Source: Terribacillus saccharophilus (lineage in GTDB: Bacteria > Bacillota > Bacilli > Bacillales > Amphibacillaceae). Taken from it: DNA of 64,000 nt. The notes below the pieces were generated by a model. The model worked only from the letters and a program-made list of their open reading frames with translations. It searched no databases and was not told the origin of the DNA. Each line of letters begins with the position of its first letter. Position 1 is the first letter of the stretch. Below, in pieces: positions 18,886-27,770 of the stretch. Where the stretch lies: positions 124,001 through 188,000 of the forward strand of contig NZ_NPBJ01000004.1 in assembly GCF_002272075.1 (NCBI RefSeq), read 5' to 3'. The position numbers and the translations under genes were made by a program.

Positions 18886-19453
18886 ATGTGTTTTCAATTT
18901 TATCTTCGGCCTCTTCTTTTAATTGACGCATCGCCCTGCTCAGCAACTGAAATTTACCTTCATCCCTCTTATCAAGAGCCAAATCAATTGCTTCTTGCAG
19001 CTTCTTCTTCTTGTATTGATAATGCGAAGCATCCAGAAGCTTCGTTGCCAGCTGCCGGTCCTCTTTTGTCACGTAATGATCTTCCGGCAAGAAAGGATTG
19101 TCTTCCAGAACTGCAACATACTCCATGCTTTGATGGGAGTTCTTGAAATTGAGTTGAATATAGACCGGGTCTTTCTTGTTCATACGAATATCATGGAATG
19201 ATTTCTCTGCATCTGTTGTAACGATGTTGTCCTTGTAAAAGCGGAACGGTACTTCTTCGGAACAATGGGCGGATATGATGATTCCTCTGGGACTGAACCT
19301 TGCTTCACGGATGAAATGCACATTATCAAGAAACGAATCATGATTGATCAAGTAGTTCAAGATCCAGACACTTTCCCTGCGCTTCAATTGGTAATTATCT
19401 AAGAACCAGCGAATGAACGTCTTCTTATCCTGCATGGTAACGGAAATATTCAT
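18884..19453 (-). CDS. ypiB: UPF0302 protein YpiB (IDEAL domain)
   Basis: 189-residue cytosolic protein of the UPF0302/YpiB family. The N-terminal half ([19 protein letters not shown]) is diagnostic. The C-terminal ~40 residues form an IDEAL-like acidic/basic helix ([20 protein letters not shown]). The function is not established. It sits 44 bp downstream of ypiA as in B. subtilis. Confidence 0.92.
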   Translation of the reverse strand: MNISVTMQDKKTFIRWFLDNYQLKRRESVWILNYLINHDSFLDNVHFIREARFSPRGIIISAHCSEEVPFRFYKDNIVTTDAEKSFHDIRMNKKDPVYIQLNFKNSHQSMEYVAVLEDNPFLPEDHYVTKEDRQLATKLLDASHYQYKKKKLQEAIDLALDKRDEGKFQLLSRAMRQLKEEAEDKIENT

Positions 19454-19497
19454 ATGTGCCCCCTCCCAGAAAGCGAAATGATTTCAATTCAATGCAT

Positions 19498-20760
19498 TTA
19501 TTGAGACAAGAGCCGGTTGATATTCTCTTCTACTTCGATATCTGATGGCTCCAGACGAAGATACTCTTTTAGTATTTCGACAGCCTCTTGCATCCTCCCT
19601 TCTTCCAATAGGAAATATCCATATTCTTTTAGAAAATCGCTATCATCTTTGAAGTTAGTATATGCTTCCCCGTATGCCTTTAATGCCTCATCAAAGCTTT
19701 CAGTTTCATTATAGGCACGTGCAAGCTCCCAACGGTATGCTGCATCTTCTTCATCTGTTTCCAAGATATGCGTCAATAACTCGATGATTGCATCGTGGTC
19801 TTCATCCAGCTTGAAATTCTCAATCAAATAGAGTATCGCTTCTTTATACCCTGGGTCGAGCGCAATCGCATGACGAATCAGGAAATAGCTGCGATCATTT
19901 TTACCGAGCTGTCTGGCAAGACGGCCTGCAGTGAAATAGAGTTTCTGATTGTACTCATCCAACGACAATCCTTTTTCAGCAGTTTCGAATGCCTTTTCCG
20001 TCAAACCCTCTTCTTCATAGGCTTTAGCAAGATACTCATAGACAGAAAGATAGTCCGCTTCCTCTTTGAGGAGCTTTTCCCAAGTACTGATGGCAATATC
20101 GTATCTGGATAGCTTGAAGGCAGTAAAGCCGAAGCTGAACAGCTGTTCCACGTCATTAACGTCTGTTTCCTGATAGTAAGTCAATGCTTTCTCGAATTCA
20201 CCTGTAGCTGCATAAGCTTCCGCGAGGCGAAGTGCGATATCGATATCACCCATGACAGGCTGCTTTTCGTAAACTTTTTCATAATAAGTGATTGCTTTTA
20301 AATAAGAAGCAGTCGATAAAGCAAGCTCCCCTAACGCCAAATCGATGACTGGCTCGGAAGGATCGAATCGCTTTGCTGCCAACAGTTTTTGCTCTGCTAC
20401 TTCAAATAACCCTTGCGCTTCATACAAATCAGCAAGCTGCATCTGAGCTGGGACAAAATAGTCCTCATCCTCCACAATTTGATCAAGCTTATCAATTGCT
20501 TCCTGATCTTCATTCAAATCAATGAAAAGCTCAGCTAGCATCATTTTAAGCTCCATCTCATCCGGGAACATTTGCTCAAGCTGAAGCAGGACTGCTTTTG
20601 CTTCTTCATGCATACCCCATTGCATATATAATTCAGCTATCGTAAACTTTTCTTCTTCATTGGCACCTGGTAAATAAGCCTCCAATGTATCTACTGCTTC
20701 TTGCGGCTGATCATTTTCCATATGCGTTATTGCTTTTCTTATTTCTTCCATTTTTAACAC
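19498..20760 (-). CDS. ypiA: Tetratricopeptide repeat protein YpiA
   Basis: 420-residue cytosolic scaffold composed almost entirely of TPR helical pairs, for example EEKFTIAELYMQWGMHEEAKA and SVYEYLAKAYEEEGLTEKAFE. About eleven to twelve repeats cover most of the protein. TPR proteins mediate protein-protein contacts; no partner is known here. Conserved position after the aromatic operon and upstream of ypiB. Confidence 0.9.
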   Translation of the reverse strand: MLKMEEIRKAITHMENDQPQEAVDTLEAYLPGANEEEKFTIAELYMQWGMHEEAKAVLLQLEQMFPDEMELKMMLAELFIDLNEDQEAIDKLDQIVEDEDYFVPAQMQLADLYEAQGLFEVAEQKLLAAKRFDPSEPVIDLALGELALSTASYLKAITYYEKVYEKQPVMGDIDIALRLAEAYAATGEFEKALTYYQETDVNDVEQLFSFGFTAFKLSRYDIAISTWEKLLKEEADYLSVYEYLAKAYEEEGLTEKAFETAEKGLSLDEYNQKLYFTAGRLARQLGKNDRSYFLIRHAIALDPGYKEAILYLIENFKLDEDHDAIIELLTHILETDEEDAAYRWELARAYNETESFDEALKAYGEAYTNFKDDSDFLKEYGYFLLEEGRMQEAVEILKEYLRLEPSDIEVEENINRLLSQ

Positions 20761-20810
20761 TTCCTTCTATTTACACGCCTCTCGGCTTTTCCATCTGTCT
20801 TCAGTGTAAC

Positions 20811-20828
20811 CTAAAGCAATAGCTTTAG
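20811..20828. repeat. 18-bp palindrome upstream of ypiA
   Basis: Seven-base perfect arms (CTAAAGC / GCTTTAG) around 4 bases. It overlaps the -35 (TTCTAA) of a weak candidate sigma-A promoter for ypiA (16-base spacer, TACACT), so it may be a repressor site. Confidence 0.4.
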
Positions 20829-20833
20829 AACAG

Positions 20834-20866
20834 CAAAAAAGTCTGATTCCCGGTTGGGAATCAGAC
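20834..20866 (-). terminator. Terminator of the aromatic operon
   Basis: Perfect 11-bp stem (20841-20851 with 20856-20866), 4-base loop, then TTTTTT on the minus strand, 5 bp after the aroA stop. Confidence 0.9.
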
Positions 20867-20870
20867 ATAT

Positions 20871-22175
20871 TCAATTTTGCAGTGCACGGAGATCCTCAAA
20901 AAATGTAGGGTAAGAGATATTGATGCTATCTGCATCACCAAGAATTGTTTCCCCTTTTGCAATCAAACTCGCAATAGCAATCATCATTCCAATCCGGTGA
21001 TCACCGAAAGAATCAGCAGTTGCACCTTTAAGAGATTGATTTCCAGGAATTCTTATCCCATCCGGCGTTGATTCCACTTCTGCACCAAAGCTCCGCAGTG
21101 TAGCTGCAATTGCTTCGATGCGATCCGTTTCCTTGTACCGAAGTTCCTCCGCGTCTTTAATGATTGTTTCCCCATCAGCCTGAGTTGCCAGTAATGCCAA
21201 GATTGGCAGCTCATCGATAAGCCGAGGGATAATGTCCCCGCCAATCTCTGTACTTTTCAAAGGACGATATCGTATCGTGATATCTCCGATTCGCTCTCCA
21301 GCCTGAATATCATGCTCATTTATTTCCATATCGGCACCCATTTGCTTCAGCACATCCAAAATACCTGTACGTGTGTCGTTCAAACCAGTATTCGTTAGTA
21401 CGACTTCACTTCCGGGCACGAGACATGCGGCAACGAGGAAGAAAGCAGCCGAGGAAATATCTCCGGGAACATAGACATCTGTAGCAACGAGCTGCTGACC
21501 GCCTTGAACCGCGACAGTCGTTCCTGCTACATCAATACTTGCTCCAAAGCTTTCAAGCATCTGTTCGGTATGATCCCTTGTCTTGACATCTTCTGAAATC
21601 CGCGTTTCGCCATCCGCTAACAAACCTCCAAGCAGCAAAGCAGATTTCACTTGTGCACTTTTGACTGGTGTATGATATGTAAGAGCAGAGAGCTTTTGTC
21701 CATCAATGGCCAACGGCAAGTACTTTCCTTGTTCCCGTCCATTAATTTTCGCACCCATCTGACGCAAAGGAATAACAACTCGATCCATCGGCCGTTTGGT
21801 AAGTGATGCATCTCCATATACTGTTATATGAAATGGCAAGGCTGCAAAAACACCGAGCAGAAGCCGAGCTGTTGTTCCAGAATTTCCAAAGTAAATCGGA
21901 ACGGTTGGTTCTTTGAAGCTGTCTTTTCCCGCGCTATCGATGATAACGGTGTCACCGCCCTGCTCAATCGAAACGCCGAGCGCCCGGAAAGCATCTATCG
22001 TTCGAAGACAATCCTCTCCAGTCAAGAAATGACGGACAGTAGTTTTTCCTTTGGCCAAAGCCCCAAAAATGATGCTTCGGTGAGAAACCGATTTATCGCC
22101 CGGAACTGTAATTGATCCGGAAAGTCCCTTCGCTGTCGGTTGTAGTCGTACATCTGTCACTGCTTTCACCTTCAA
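20871..22175 (-). CDS. aroA: 3-phosphoshikimate 1-carboxyvinyltransferase (EPSP synthase)
   Basis: Transfers enolpyruvyl from PEP to shikimate 3-phosphate, the penultimate chorismate step and the glyphosate target. It is named aroE in B. subtilis. Visible motifs are VPGDKSVSHRSIIFGALAKG (N-terminal substrate Lys/Ser/Arg), FGNSGTTARLL, SLTKRPMDRV, VKSAQVKSALLL, and the C-terminal FGDHRIGMMIAIA. The 434-residue length fits. It overlaps tyrA by 4 bp. Confidence 0.97.
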   Translation of the reverse strand: MKVKAVTDVRLQPTAKGLSGSITVPGDKSVSHRSIIFGALAKGKTTVRHFLTGEDCLRTIDAFRALGVSIEQGGDTVIIDSAGKDSFKEPTVPIYFGNSGTTARLLLGVFAALPFHITVYGDASLTKRPMDRVVIPLRQMGAKINGREQGKYLPLAIDGQKLSALTYHTPVKSAQVKSALLLGGLLADGETRISEDVKTRDHTEQMLESFGASIDVAGTTVAVQGGQQLVATDVYVPGDISSAAFFLVAACLVPGSEVVLTNTGLNDTRTGILDVLKQMGADMEINEHDIQAGERIGDITIRYRPLKSTEIGGDIIPRLIDELPILALLATQADGETIIKDAEELRYKETDRIEAIAATLRSFGAEVESTPDGIRIPGNQSLKGATADSFGDHRIGMMIAIASLIAKGETILGDADSINISYPTFFEDLRALQN

Positions 22176-23269
22176 TCTTCTATCTTGACTTCATAGCCGA
22201 AAACTTCCAGTACGCCTTTAGCCTTCAGCTGGATTTTTTGCTCTGAAAAGCTGAGGCGAAGAACACCTGTCAGCCCCTCACGAAGCTCGAGTATATGGAT
22301 ATTTACGATACTCAAACCTGCATCGGCGACAATGGTGAGTACTTTTTGCAATGCCCCTGGCCTATCAGTTATATCGACATACAAATCGTAGTAGCCTGGG
22401 ATTGCTCCTTTTTTCCGAGGTTCCAAGCCGTCACGATATTGCTTCGCTTCTTCCAAATAGGTATGAATCTGCTGTCCCTGATCTTCTGCTAAAAGCTTTC
22501 GGAAAGCCTGCATTTCCTCTATCCAGTCGTCAAGCAGGATCCCCATCTTTTCTTTGTTCTGAAAGAAGATGTCTTGCCACATACCGGGATTGCTCGAGGC
22601 AATCCGGGTAATGTCACGGAATCCTCCCGCAGCGAGCTTCGGCAAGAAACTATGTTTGGCTTCCCATTTCTTTGCCTGCTGTACTAAAGCAGATGCAATC
22701 AAATGAGGGAAATGAGAAACAACTCCTGTCATCTCATCATGCTCTTCTGCAGATAATGTGATAAAGGTGCTTTTCGTACCATCAAGCAGGTTTTCCACCC
22801 GCTTAATATCGCTTTCTTTAGCCCGCTGGACAGGTGTCAGAACATAAATGGCATTCTCAAACAAATGAGCTTTTGAAGCCTCAATTCCGTGTTTATGGGA
22901 ACCTGCCATTGGGTGGCCGCCTACGAAAAAAACTTTGTCGGACTGTAGTGACGCAGCCTGCTGGAAGATCGGTCCTTTAACCGAAGAAACATCCGTTACA
23001 AGCACGTCTTTTTCAAGCTTCATGTTATCAAGTTCTTGGAGCAGCTCTACAGATTTGGAAACTGGGGCAGCAAGTATAATTATATCTGCCTTATGTGCAG
23101 CTTCTTGGAAAGAAGACGACGCTTCATCAATGATTTCATGCTTTAAGGCATACTCAAGGGTACTTTCCCTTTGATCTACTCCTATAAGATGAACTTGCTT
23201 GTGCATTTGGATATTACGGGCAAGCGAGCCGCCGATCAAACCTAGTCCCGCGATAACGACCGTCTCCAT
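22172..23269 (-). CDS. tyrA: Prephenate dehydrogenase with C-terminal ACT domain
   Basis: NAD+-dependent oxidative decarboxylation of prephenate to 4-hydroxyphenylpyruvate for tyrosine. The Rossmann start is VVIAGLGLIGGSLARN; a helical dimerisation domain follows. The last ~75 residues form an ACT domain (YDLYVDITDRPGALQKVLTI), a likely tyrosine sensor. 365 residues. It lies 1 bp from hisC and overlaps aroA. Confidence 0.96.
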   Translation of the reverse strand: METVVIAGLGLIGGSLARNIQMHKQVHLIGVDQRESTLEYALKHEIIDEASSSFQEAAHKADIIILAAPVSKSVELLQELDNMKLEKDVLVTDVSSVKGPIFQQAASLQSDKVFFVGGHPMAGSHKHGIEASKAHLFENAIYVLTPVQRAKESDIKRVENLLDGTKSTFITLSAEEHDEMTGVVSHFPHLIASALVQQAKKWEAKHSFLPKLAAGGFRDITRIASSNPGMWQDIFFQNKEKMGILLDDWIEEMQAFRKLLAEDQGQQIHTYLEEAKQYRDGLEPRKKGAIPGYYDLYVDITDRPGALQKVLTIVADAGLSIVNIHILELREGLTGVLRLSFSEQKIQLKAKGVLEVFGYEVKIED

Positions 23270-23270
23270 C

Positions 23271-24371
23271 TTAGCTTTCTTTCACGCTAGTCAGGAATTG
23301 ATCAAGCAATACAGTGAATTCTGTCATGTCTTGCTCATTACCGATTGTAATTCGGACGCTGTTCGGAATACCAAGGGCATCGCCGGAACGGATGATGAAG
23401 CCTTTAGAAAGCATATGCTGGAAGACAGCATCTCCACTAACAGGTAGATCGTATATCAAAACAAAGTTTGTATGAGATTCATAATATTTGATTTGGTGAG
23501 CATCACAGAATGCTAGGAAGCTATGCTTCACTTGGTTATTTTTTGCGATGGAATCCTTGATGAACTCCTGGTCGTCAAGTGCTACAATCGCTGCTTTTTG
23601 TGCAATTGTCGTATTATTGAACGGACTTCTTACAACGTTAATCTTGTGGATAACTTCCGGATGACCGATTCCGTACCCAACACGCAATGCAGCAAGTCCA
23701 TACGCTTTAGAAAAAGTACGGAGCGTTATTAGATTCGGATAATCGCTCAAAGCAGCTAGTGTATCAAAGTAGTCATCTGTTTCCAGAAAATCGACATAAG
23801 CCTCATCCGCAACTACCAGAACCTCTTTCGGAACTTGGCGAAGGAAGTTTTCAAAGTCAGCTTTGGCAATATGGTTTCCTGTTGGATTGTTTGGTGTACA
23901 TAGCCAAACAATCCCTGTTTTCTCATCAATTGCTTCTAGCATTGCTGGAAGGTCGTGGAATCCGTTCTTCGTTTCAATAGCTCGGACCTCTGCTCCTTCA
24001 ATCAAGGCATGATGAGGGTATTGAGAGAAAGAAGGATGCGCCATAACAGTGTTCAGGCCGGGCGCAAGGAAAGTACGGCAAAGCATCATAATAATCTCAT
24101 CAGAGCCTGCTCCGAGAACAAGTTGATCTAAGCCAACATTAAAACGCTTCGCCAATTTTTCCTTCAACGCTGTACCATATCCATCCGGATAAATCTCCTG
24201 TTCATCAGCGAATGTCGGCAAAGCCTCTTTTACCTTAGCTGAAAAGCCGTATGGATTTTCATTAGATGCGAGTTTAACGATTCGGTCCAATCCAAATTCT
24301 TTCCGAACCTCTTCCATCGGTTTTCCTGGTTTGTAAGCTGTCAATTCATTCAAAATCTGTTTTGCTCTCAT
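23271..24371 (-). CDS. hisC: Histidinol-phosphate / aromatic aminotransferase
   Basis: Fold-type I PLP aminotransferase serving histidine synthesis and, in bacilli, transamination in Phe/Tyr synthesis. The PLP lysine is in LRTFSKAYGLAALRVGYG; other features are LASNENPYG near the start, LCTPNNPTGN and VVADEAYVDFLE. 366 residues. In B. subtilis the trpEDCFBA genes lie immediately upstream; here hisC overlaps aroH by 4 bp instead. Confidence 0.95.
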   Translation of the reverse strand: MRAKQILNELTAYKPGKPMEEVRKEFGLDRIVKLASNENPYGFSAKVKEALPTFADEQEIYPDGYGTALKEKLAKRFNVGLDQLVLGAGSDEIIMMLCRTFLAPGLNTVMAHPSFSQYPHHALIEGAEVRAIETKNGFHDLPAMLEAIDEKTGIVWLCTPNNPTGNHIAKADFENFLRQVPKEVLVVADEAYVDFLETDDYFDTLAALSDYPNLITLRTFSKAYGLAALRVGYGIGHPEVIHKINVVRSPFNNTTIAQKAAIVALDDQEFIKDSIAKNNQVKHSFLAFCDAHQIKYYESHTNFVLIYDLPVSGDAVFQHMLSKGFIIRSGDALGIPNSVRITIGNEQDMTEFTVLLDQFLTSVKES

Positions 24372-24742
24372 TGATGCTCCTCCTTTAAGTCGGGACGTAA
24401 CTTAATTGCTTCCTCATGATAAACGTGATGAATGTCCTGCTGCGCCAAGTCAGTGCGTGCTGTCAGCATCACGCGGATGCATTTTGGCAAGCCGCCTTCG
24501 ATTGAAAGCTCCTGCATACACATAACAGGTACGTATGTCCAATCCTCACGAAAAACTCGCAATGCTTTTGCCGGGAATGTTTTTGTCAAATCGGGAGTTG
24601 CCGAAATGAGTACTTGGACAACATCCTCTGGAACTATAGCATTCTTGGAGACCATTTCATCCAGCATTGCCGCAGTAGCTTCAATAATTTGCTTTTCTTC
24701 GTTCTCTGTTACAGTTGTAGCTCCTCTGAAACCTCGTATCAT
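24368..24742 (-). CDS. aroH: Chorismate mutase, AroH class
   Basis: Monofunctional trimeric chorismate mutase (124 residues) forming prephenate. The AroH family is clear from MIRGFRGATTVTENEEKQI, with the active-site Arg7, plus CMQELSIEGGLPKCIRVML, with the conserved Glu and Arg. The overlap with aroB (4 bp) and hisC (4 bp) shows tight operon coupling. Confidence 0.97.
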   Translation of the reverse strand: MIRGFRGATTVTENEEKQIIEATAAMLDEMVSKNAIVPEDVVQVLISATPDLTKTFPAKALRVFREDWTYVPVMCMQELSIEGGLPKCIRVMLTARTDLAQQDIHHVYHEEAIKLRPDLKEEHQ

Positions 24743-25818
24743 GCTCTCCTCATCCTCTCAAGAAACGATGTGACAGCATTATGAAGCGTGTCATGATCGA
24801 CTTTTTCCGTCACCGGATCTCCAATTTCCCGAAGCAGCACCATATGGACTTCCTTGTTCTCCGATTTCTTATCCATTTGCATTCTTATGACAAGTCTTTC
24901 TGCAGAAAGATCAGGTAAGTGCATAGGATAATCGTTTCGTTCCATCCAGCTGCGGAATTCACCTAAACGCAAATCAGCTCCGAATCTTCTCTCACTCAGT
25001 TCCAAAGCAAACAGCATTCCGATCGCGACTGCTTCACCGTGAGTGAATGTGCCATAGCCTGCCTCAGCTTCAATAGCGTGACCAAGTGTATGACCTAAGT
25101 TCAGAAACTTGCGCAGGTCATTTTCTTTTTCATCCGCCTCAACGATTTTCGTTTTCACCCGGATTCCTAGAGATAGATCCTCGATCAGCTGTTCCTCATT
25201 TTCTTTGTCGAGTTTTTTTCGTTCAAGCAGCTGGCTAAGGAAATCAGCGTTTCCGATATAAGCTTCCTTTATCAGCTCAGCATAGCCACTTCGCACTTCC
25301 TTTTCCGGAAGTGTGGTAATAGTGTCAACATCGTAGACGACAGCAACAGGAGGATAGAAGCTCCCAATCAGATTTTTACCAGTTTCATGGTTGATCGCAA
25401 CTTTACCACCGACACTCGAATCATGGGCAAGGATGGTTGTCGGCAGCTGAACGAAATCGATTCCTCGCATATATGTACTTGCCACAAACCCAGCCAAGTC
25501 ACCGATAACGCCTCCACCTAAAGCAAGAACAAGCGCTTTTCGATCAAGTTCTGCCTCGAACATACTATCCAATATGTCGAAATACATGTCCTTACTTTTC
25601 GCTGCTTCCCCTGGCTCGATGATTTTCTTTGTAATCTTTGCATCCGGCAGAAGTGAGGATACATAATCATCCAGATAATGAGGAGCAATGCTCGTATCGC
25701 TTATTACAAATACATTTTGATAGGACTTGGGCAGGAGTTCAGACAATTTATGTCTGATACCTGCGCCTACAGAAACTTTGTAACTAGACTGACTCGCTTT
25801 TACTGTAATCTGTTCCAT
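24739..25818 (-). CDS. aroB: 3-dehydroquinate synthase
   Basis: NAD+- and zinc-dependent enzyme converting DAHP to 3-dehydroquinate, the second shikimate-pathway step. Characteristic stretches are ALGGGVIGDLAGFVASTYMRG, the Lys-rich GGKVAINHETGKNLIGSFYPP, and the metal-ligand region NLGHTLGHAIE. The ATG at 25818 overlaps the aroC stop as ATGA; a TTG one codon upstream is less likely. Confidence 0.97.
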   Translation of the reverse strand: MEQITVKASQSSYKVSVGAGIRHKLSELLPKSYQNVFVISDTSIAPHYLDDYVSSLLPDAKITKKIIEPGEAAKSKDMYFDILDSMFEAELDRKALVLALGGGVIGDLAGFVASTYMRGIDFVQLPTTILAHDSSVGGKVAINHETGKNLIGSFYPPVAVVYDVDTITTLPEKEVRSGYAELIKEAYIGNADFLSQLLERKKLDKENEEQLIEDLSLGIRVKTKIVEADEKENDLRKFLNLGHTLGHAIEAEAGYGTFTHGEAVAIGMLFALELSERRFGADLRLGEFRSWMERNDYPMHLPDLSAERLVIRMQMDKKSENKEVHMVLLREIGDPVTEKVDHDTLHNAVTSFLERMRRA

Positions 25819-26984
25819 CAAAACACCCGGATTTCTTCTCGGTAATTTTTTATCGCTTCTTGAAGCTTTGGAAACTGATCATGAGGAAATTGTTCCAAGA
25901 TCGCTTTTGCAATCTCGAATGCGACTACATGCTCCATTACTAGAGCTGCTGCCGGAACGGCACAGCTATCTGAACGTTCGATACTCGCATTGAACGGCTC
26001 CTTCGTTTCTATATCCACGCTCTGAAGCGGTTTATAAAGAGTAGGGATCGGTTTCATAACACCTTTGACAACTAGTGGCATACCTGTTGTCATACCGCCT
26101 TCCAATCCACCTAGACGGTTCGTTTTGCGGTAATAGCCATGTTCTTTGTCCCATGCAATTTCATCATGCACTTGGCTGCCTGGCAGTCTGGCTGCTTCAA
26201 AGCCGATTCCGAATTCAACACCTTTGAATGCATTGATGCTCGCTACAGCTCCTGCAATACGTCCATCAAGCTTCCGGTCATAGTGAACATAAGAACCGAT
26301 GCCTGCTGGCAGTCCTTCTACAAAGACTTCCACGACACCGCCAATAGAATCTCCGTCTTTCTTTGCTTGATCAATCGCATTTACCATTTGTTCTGCAGCT
26401 TGTGGATCAAGGCACCGTACAGACGATGCCTTCGATTTATTGTCTCTTTCTTCATATGTATAATCAGGAAACTCAACTGCTTTAATGCCGGCGATTTCTT
26501 TTGTATAGCCGACAATATTGATATCCAATTCAGCTAGGAGTTTTTTAGCTACAGCACCAGCTGCAACGCGCGCTGCTGTTTCACGAGCCGATGAACGCTC
26601 CAGTACATTCCGCATGTCGCGATGGCCGTATTTTAAGGCTCCATTTAAATCTGCATGTCCGGGTCTCGGACGTGAAACGATACGACGGACAGCTTGAGGA
26701 TCTTCGACTGGATCCTCACCCATTACATCAATCCAGTGCTTGAAATCATCATTATGTATAACAAGTGCGATAGGCGAACCTAGTGTATATCCATGACGGA
26801 CACCGCCTACAATGTCGACCAAATCTTTTTCAATCTGCATTCGCTTGCCTCGGCCATGGCCTTTTTGTCTTTCAAGCAAGGATTCGTTGATGTCTTCGGT
26901 AGTCAACGGTAAATAGGAAGGAACACCTTCTACAATTGTTGTAAGCTGTTTACCATGTGATTCACCTGCAGTTAAGTAGCGCAT
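25818..26984 (-). CDS. aroC: Chorismate synthase
   Basis: FMN-dependent formation of chorismate from EPSP; named aroF in B. subtilis. Signature stretches are [46 protein letters not shown], and [15 protein letters not shown]. 388 residues. First gene of the six-gene aromatic operon. I see no attenuator-like leader in the ~105 bp upstream. Confidence 0.97.
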   Translation of the reverse strand: MRYLTAGESHGKQLTTIVEGVPSYLPLTTEDINESLLERQKGHGRGKRMQIEKDLVDIVGGVRHGYTLGSPIALVIHNDDFKHWIDVMGEDPVEDPQAVRRIVSRPRPGHADLNGALKYGHRDMRNVLERSSARETAARVAAGAVAKKLLAELDINIVGYTKEIAGIKAVEFPDYTYEERDNKSKASSVRCLDPQAAEQMVNAIDQAKKDGDSIGGVVEVFVEGLPAGIGSYVHYDRKLDGRIAGAVASINAFKGVEFGIGFEAARLPGSQVHDEIAWDKEHGYYRKTNRLGGLEGGMTTGMPLVVKGVMKPIPTLYKPLQSVDIETKEPFNASIERSDSCAVPAAALVMEHVVAFEIAKAILEQFPHDQFPKLQEAIKNYREEIRVF

Positions 26985-27090
26985 GTATATTCCTCCGTTG
27001 TCTCTGTTCTTTGTAATTTTATTTACTATAACATAACTTGTTTCTTAAGTGGGAACTATTCTGACAATATTTTCGAGCTGTATCTTATCA

Positions 27091-27384
27091 TTATTTTCTG
27101 CTGTGTTCATCGAATACATGACGCAGAGTGCTAAGACGGGCTTCCGCTTTGTTAGAGGCAGCTTCCACAGTATAACCGTCTTCTAGCAATTCCTTCATAA
27201 GAATAATTTTCTTGATCATATAATAATCGAATCGTCTAGTAGTATTGGTCTTTTCCTCTACACTATCGATATAACCTTTATCTTCCCAGTATCTAAGCTT
27301 CCTTATAGGGATATCAGTAATTCTAGCTGCGTCTCCAATTGTTACTGCCATCTGCAAAAGCAATTCATAATCAATTTCATCCAT
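27091..27384 (-). CDS. Short MerR-family transcriptional regulator
   Basis: 97-residue protein made almost wholly of a MerR winged-helix domain: TIGDAARITDIPIRKLRYWEDKGYI, then the wing and a short dimerisation helix. It lacks an effector domain with metal cysteines, like other minimal MerR proteins in bacilli. The ligand is unknown. It is divergent from the DUF2798 gene, with ~117 bp between starts, and may regulate it. GGAGG is 14 bases from the ATG at 27384, rather distant, so the start is uncertain. There is no counterpart at this site in B. subtilis. Confidence 0.82.
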   Translation of the reverse strand: MDEIDYELLLQMAVTIGDAARITDIPIRKLRYWEDKGYIDSVEEKTNTTRRFDYYMIKKIILMKELLEDGYTVEAASNKAEARLSTLRHVFDEHSRK

Positions 27385-27440
27385 TCAGAATTCTGCCCCC
27401 TCCTTGCAGCTTTAGCCTCATTATACGTCATTTAGTTCAT

Positions 27441-27468
27441 TTGACAACTTTTGAAGATAATATATAAT
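27441..27468 (+). promoter_or_regulatory. Sigma-A promoter for the DUF2798 gene
   Basis: TTGACA and TATAAT, both perfect, separated by 16 bases. This is a strong promoter, and its spacer is shorter than the 19-20 bp of classic MerR-activated promoters. Confidence 0.75.
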
Positions 27469-27501
27469 TATTGGAGATTAGTTACAAGAAGGAGCACGAA
27501 C

Positions 27502-27735
27502 ATGATTGTCAATTCGAAAATTCACCGCGTTCTTTGCAGTGCTGTCACTGCTGCCATTATGACCGCTATCATATCTTTCACATTAACAGCTGTTAATTCA
27601 GGATTACATGCATTCCAGTTTTCGAACTGGCTGCGCGCATGGATTATCGCTTTTTCTTTAGTATTTGCCATTTCTTTCTTTCTTCCAGCATTCGTCAATC
27701 GACATGTATCGAAGATAATACGCATCAAAGAATAG
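27502..27735 (+). CDS. Small DUF2798-like membrane protein
   Basis: 77-residue protein with two membrane helices (about 11-31 and 43-65) and basic ends (NSKIHRVL, NRHVSKIIR), resembling the DUF2798 family. Function unknown. The ATG at 27502 follows GGAG by 6 bases, giving the right family length. It is paired divergently with the MerR-like gene, which suggests a regulated efflux or membrane-stress function, but nothing in the sequence proves it. Confidence 0.8.
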   Translation: MIVNSKIHRVLCSAVTAAIMTAIISFTLTAVNSGLHAFQFSNWLRAWIIAFSLVFAISFFLPAFVNRHVSKIIRIKE

Positions 27736-27738
27736 GAA

Positions 27739-27770
27739 AACAGACTAGGAAGTATCCTAGTCTGTTTTTT
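27739..27770. terminator. Bidirectional terminator between DUF2798 gene and cheR
   Basis: Perfect 12-bp stem (27739-27750 with 27755-27766), 4-base loop and a plus-strand T-run. The cheR stop codon lies inside the stem. Confidence 0.88.
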
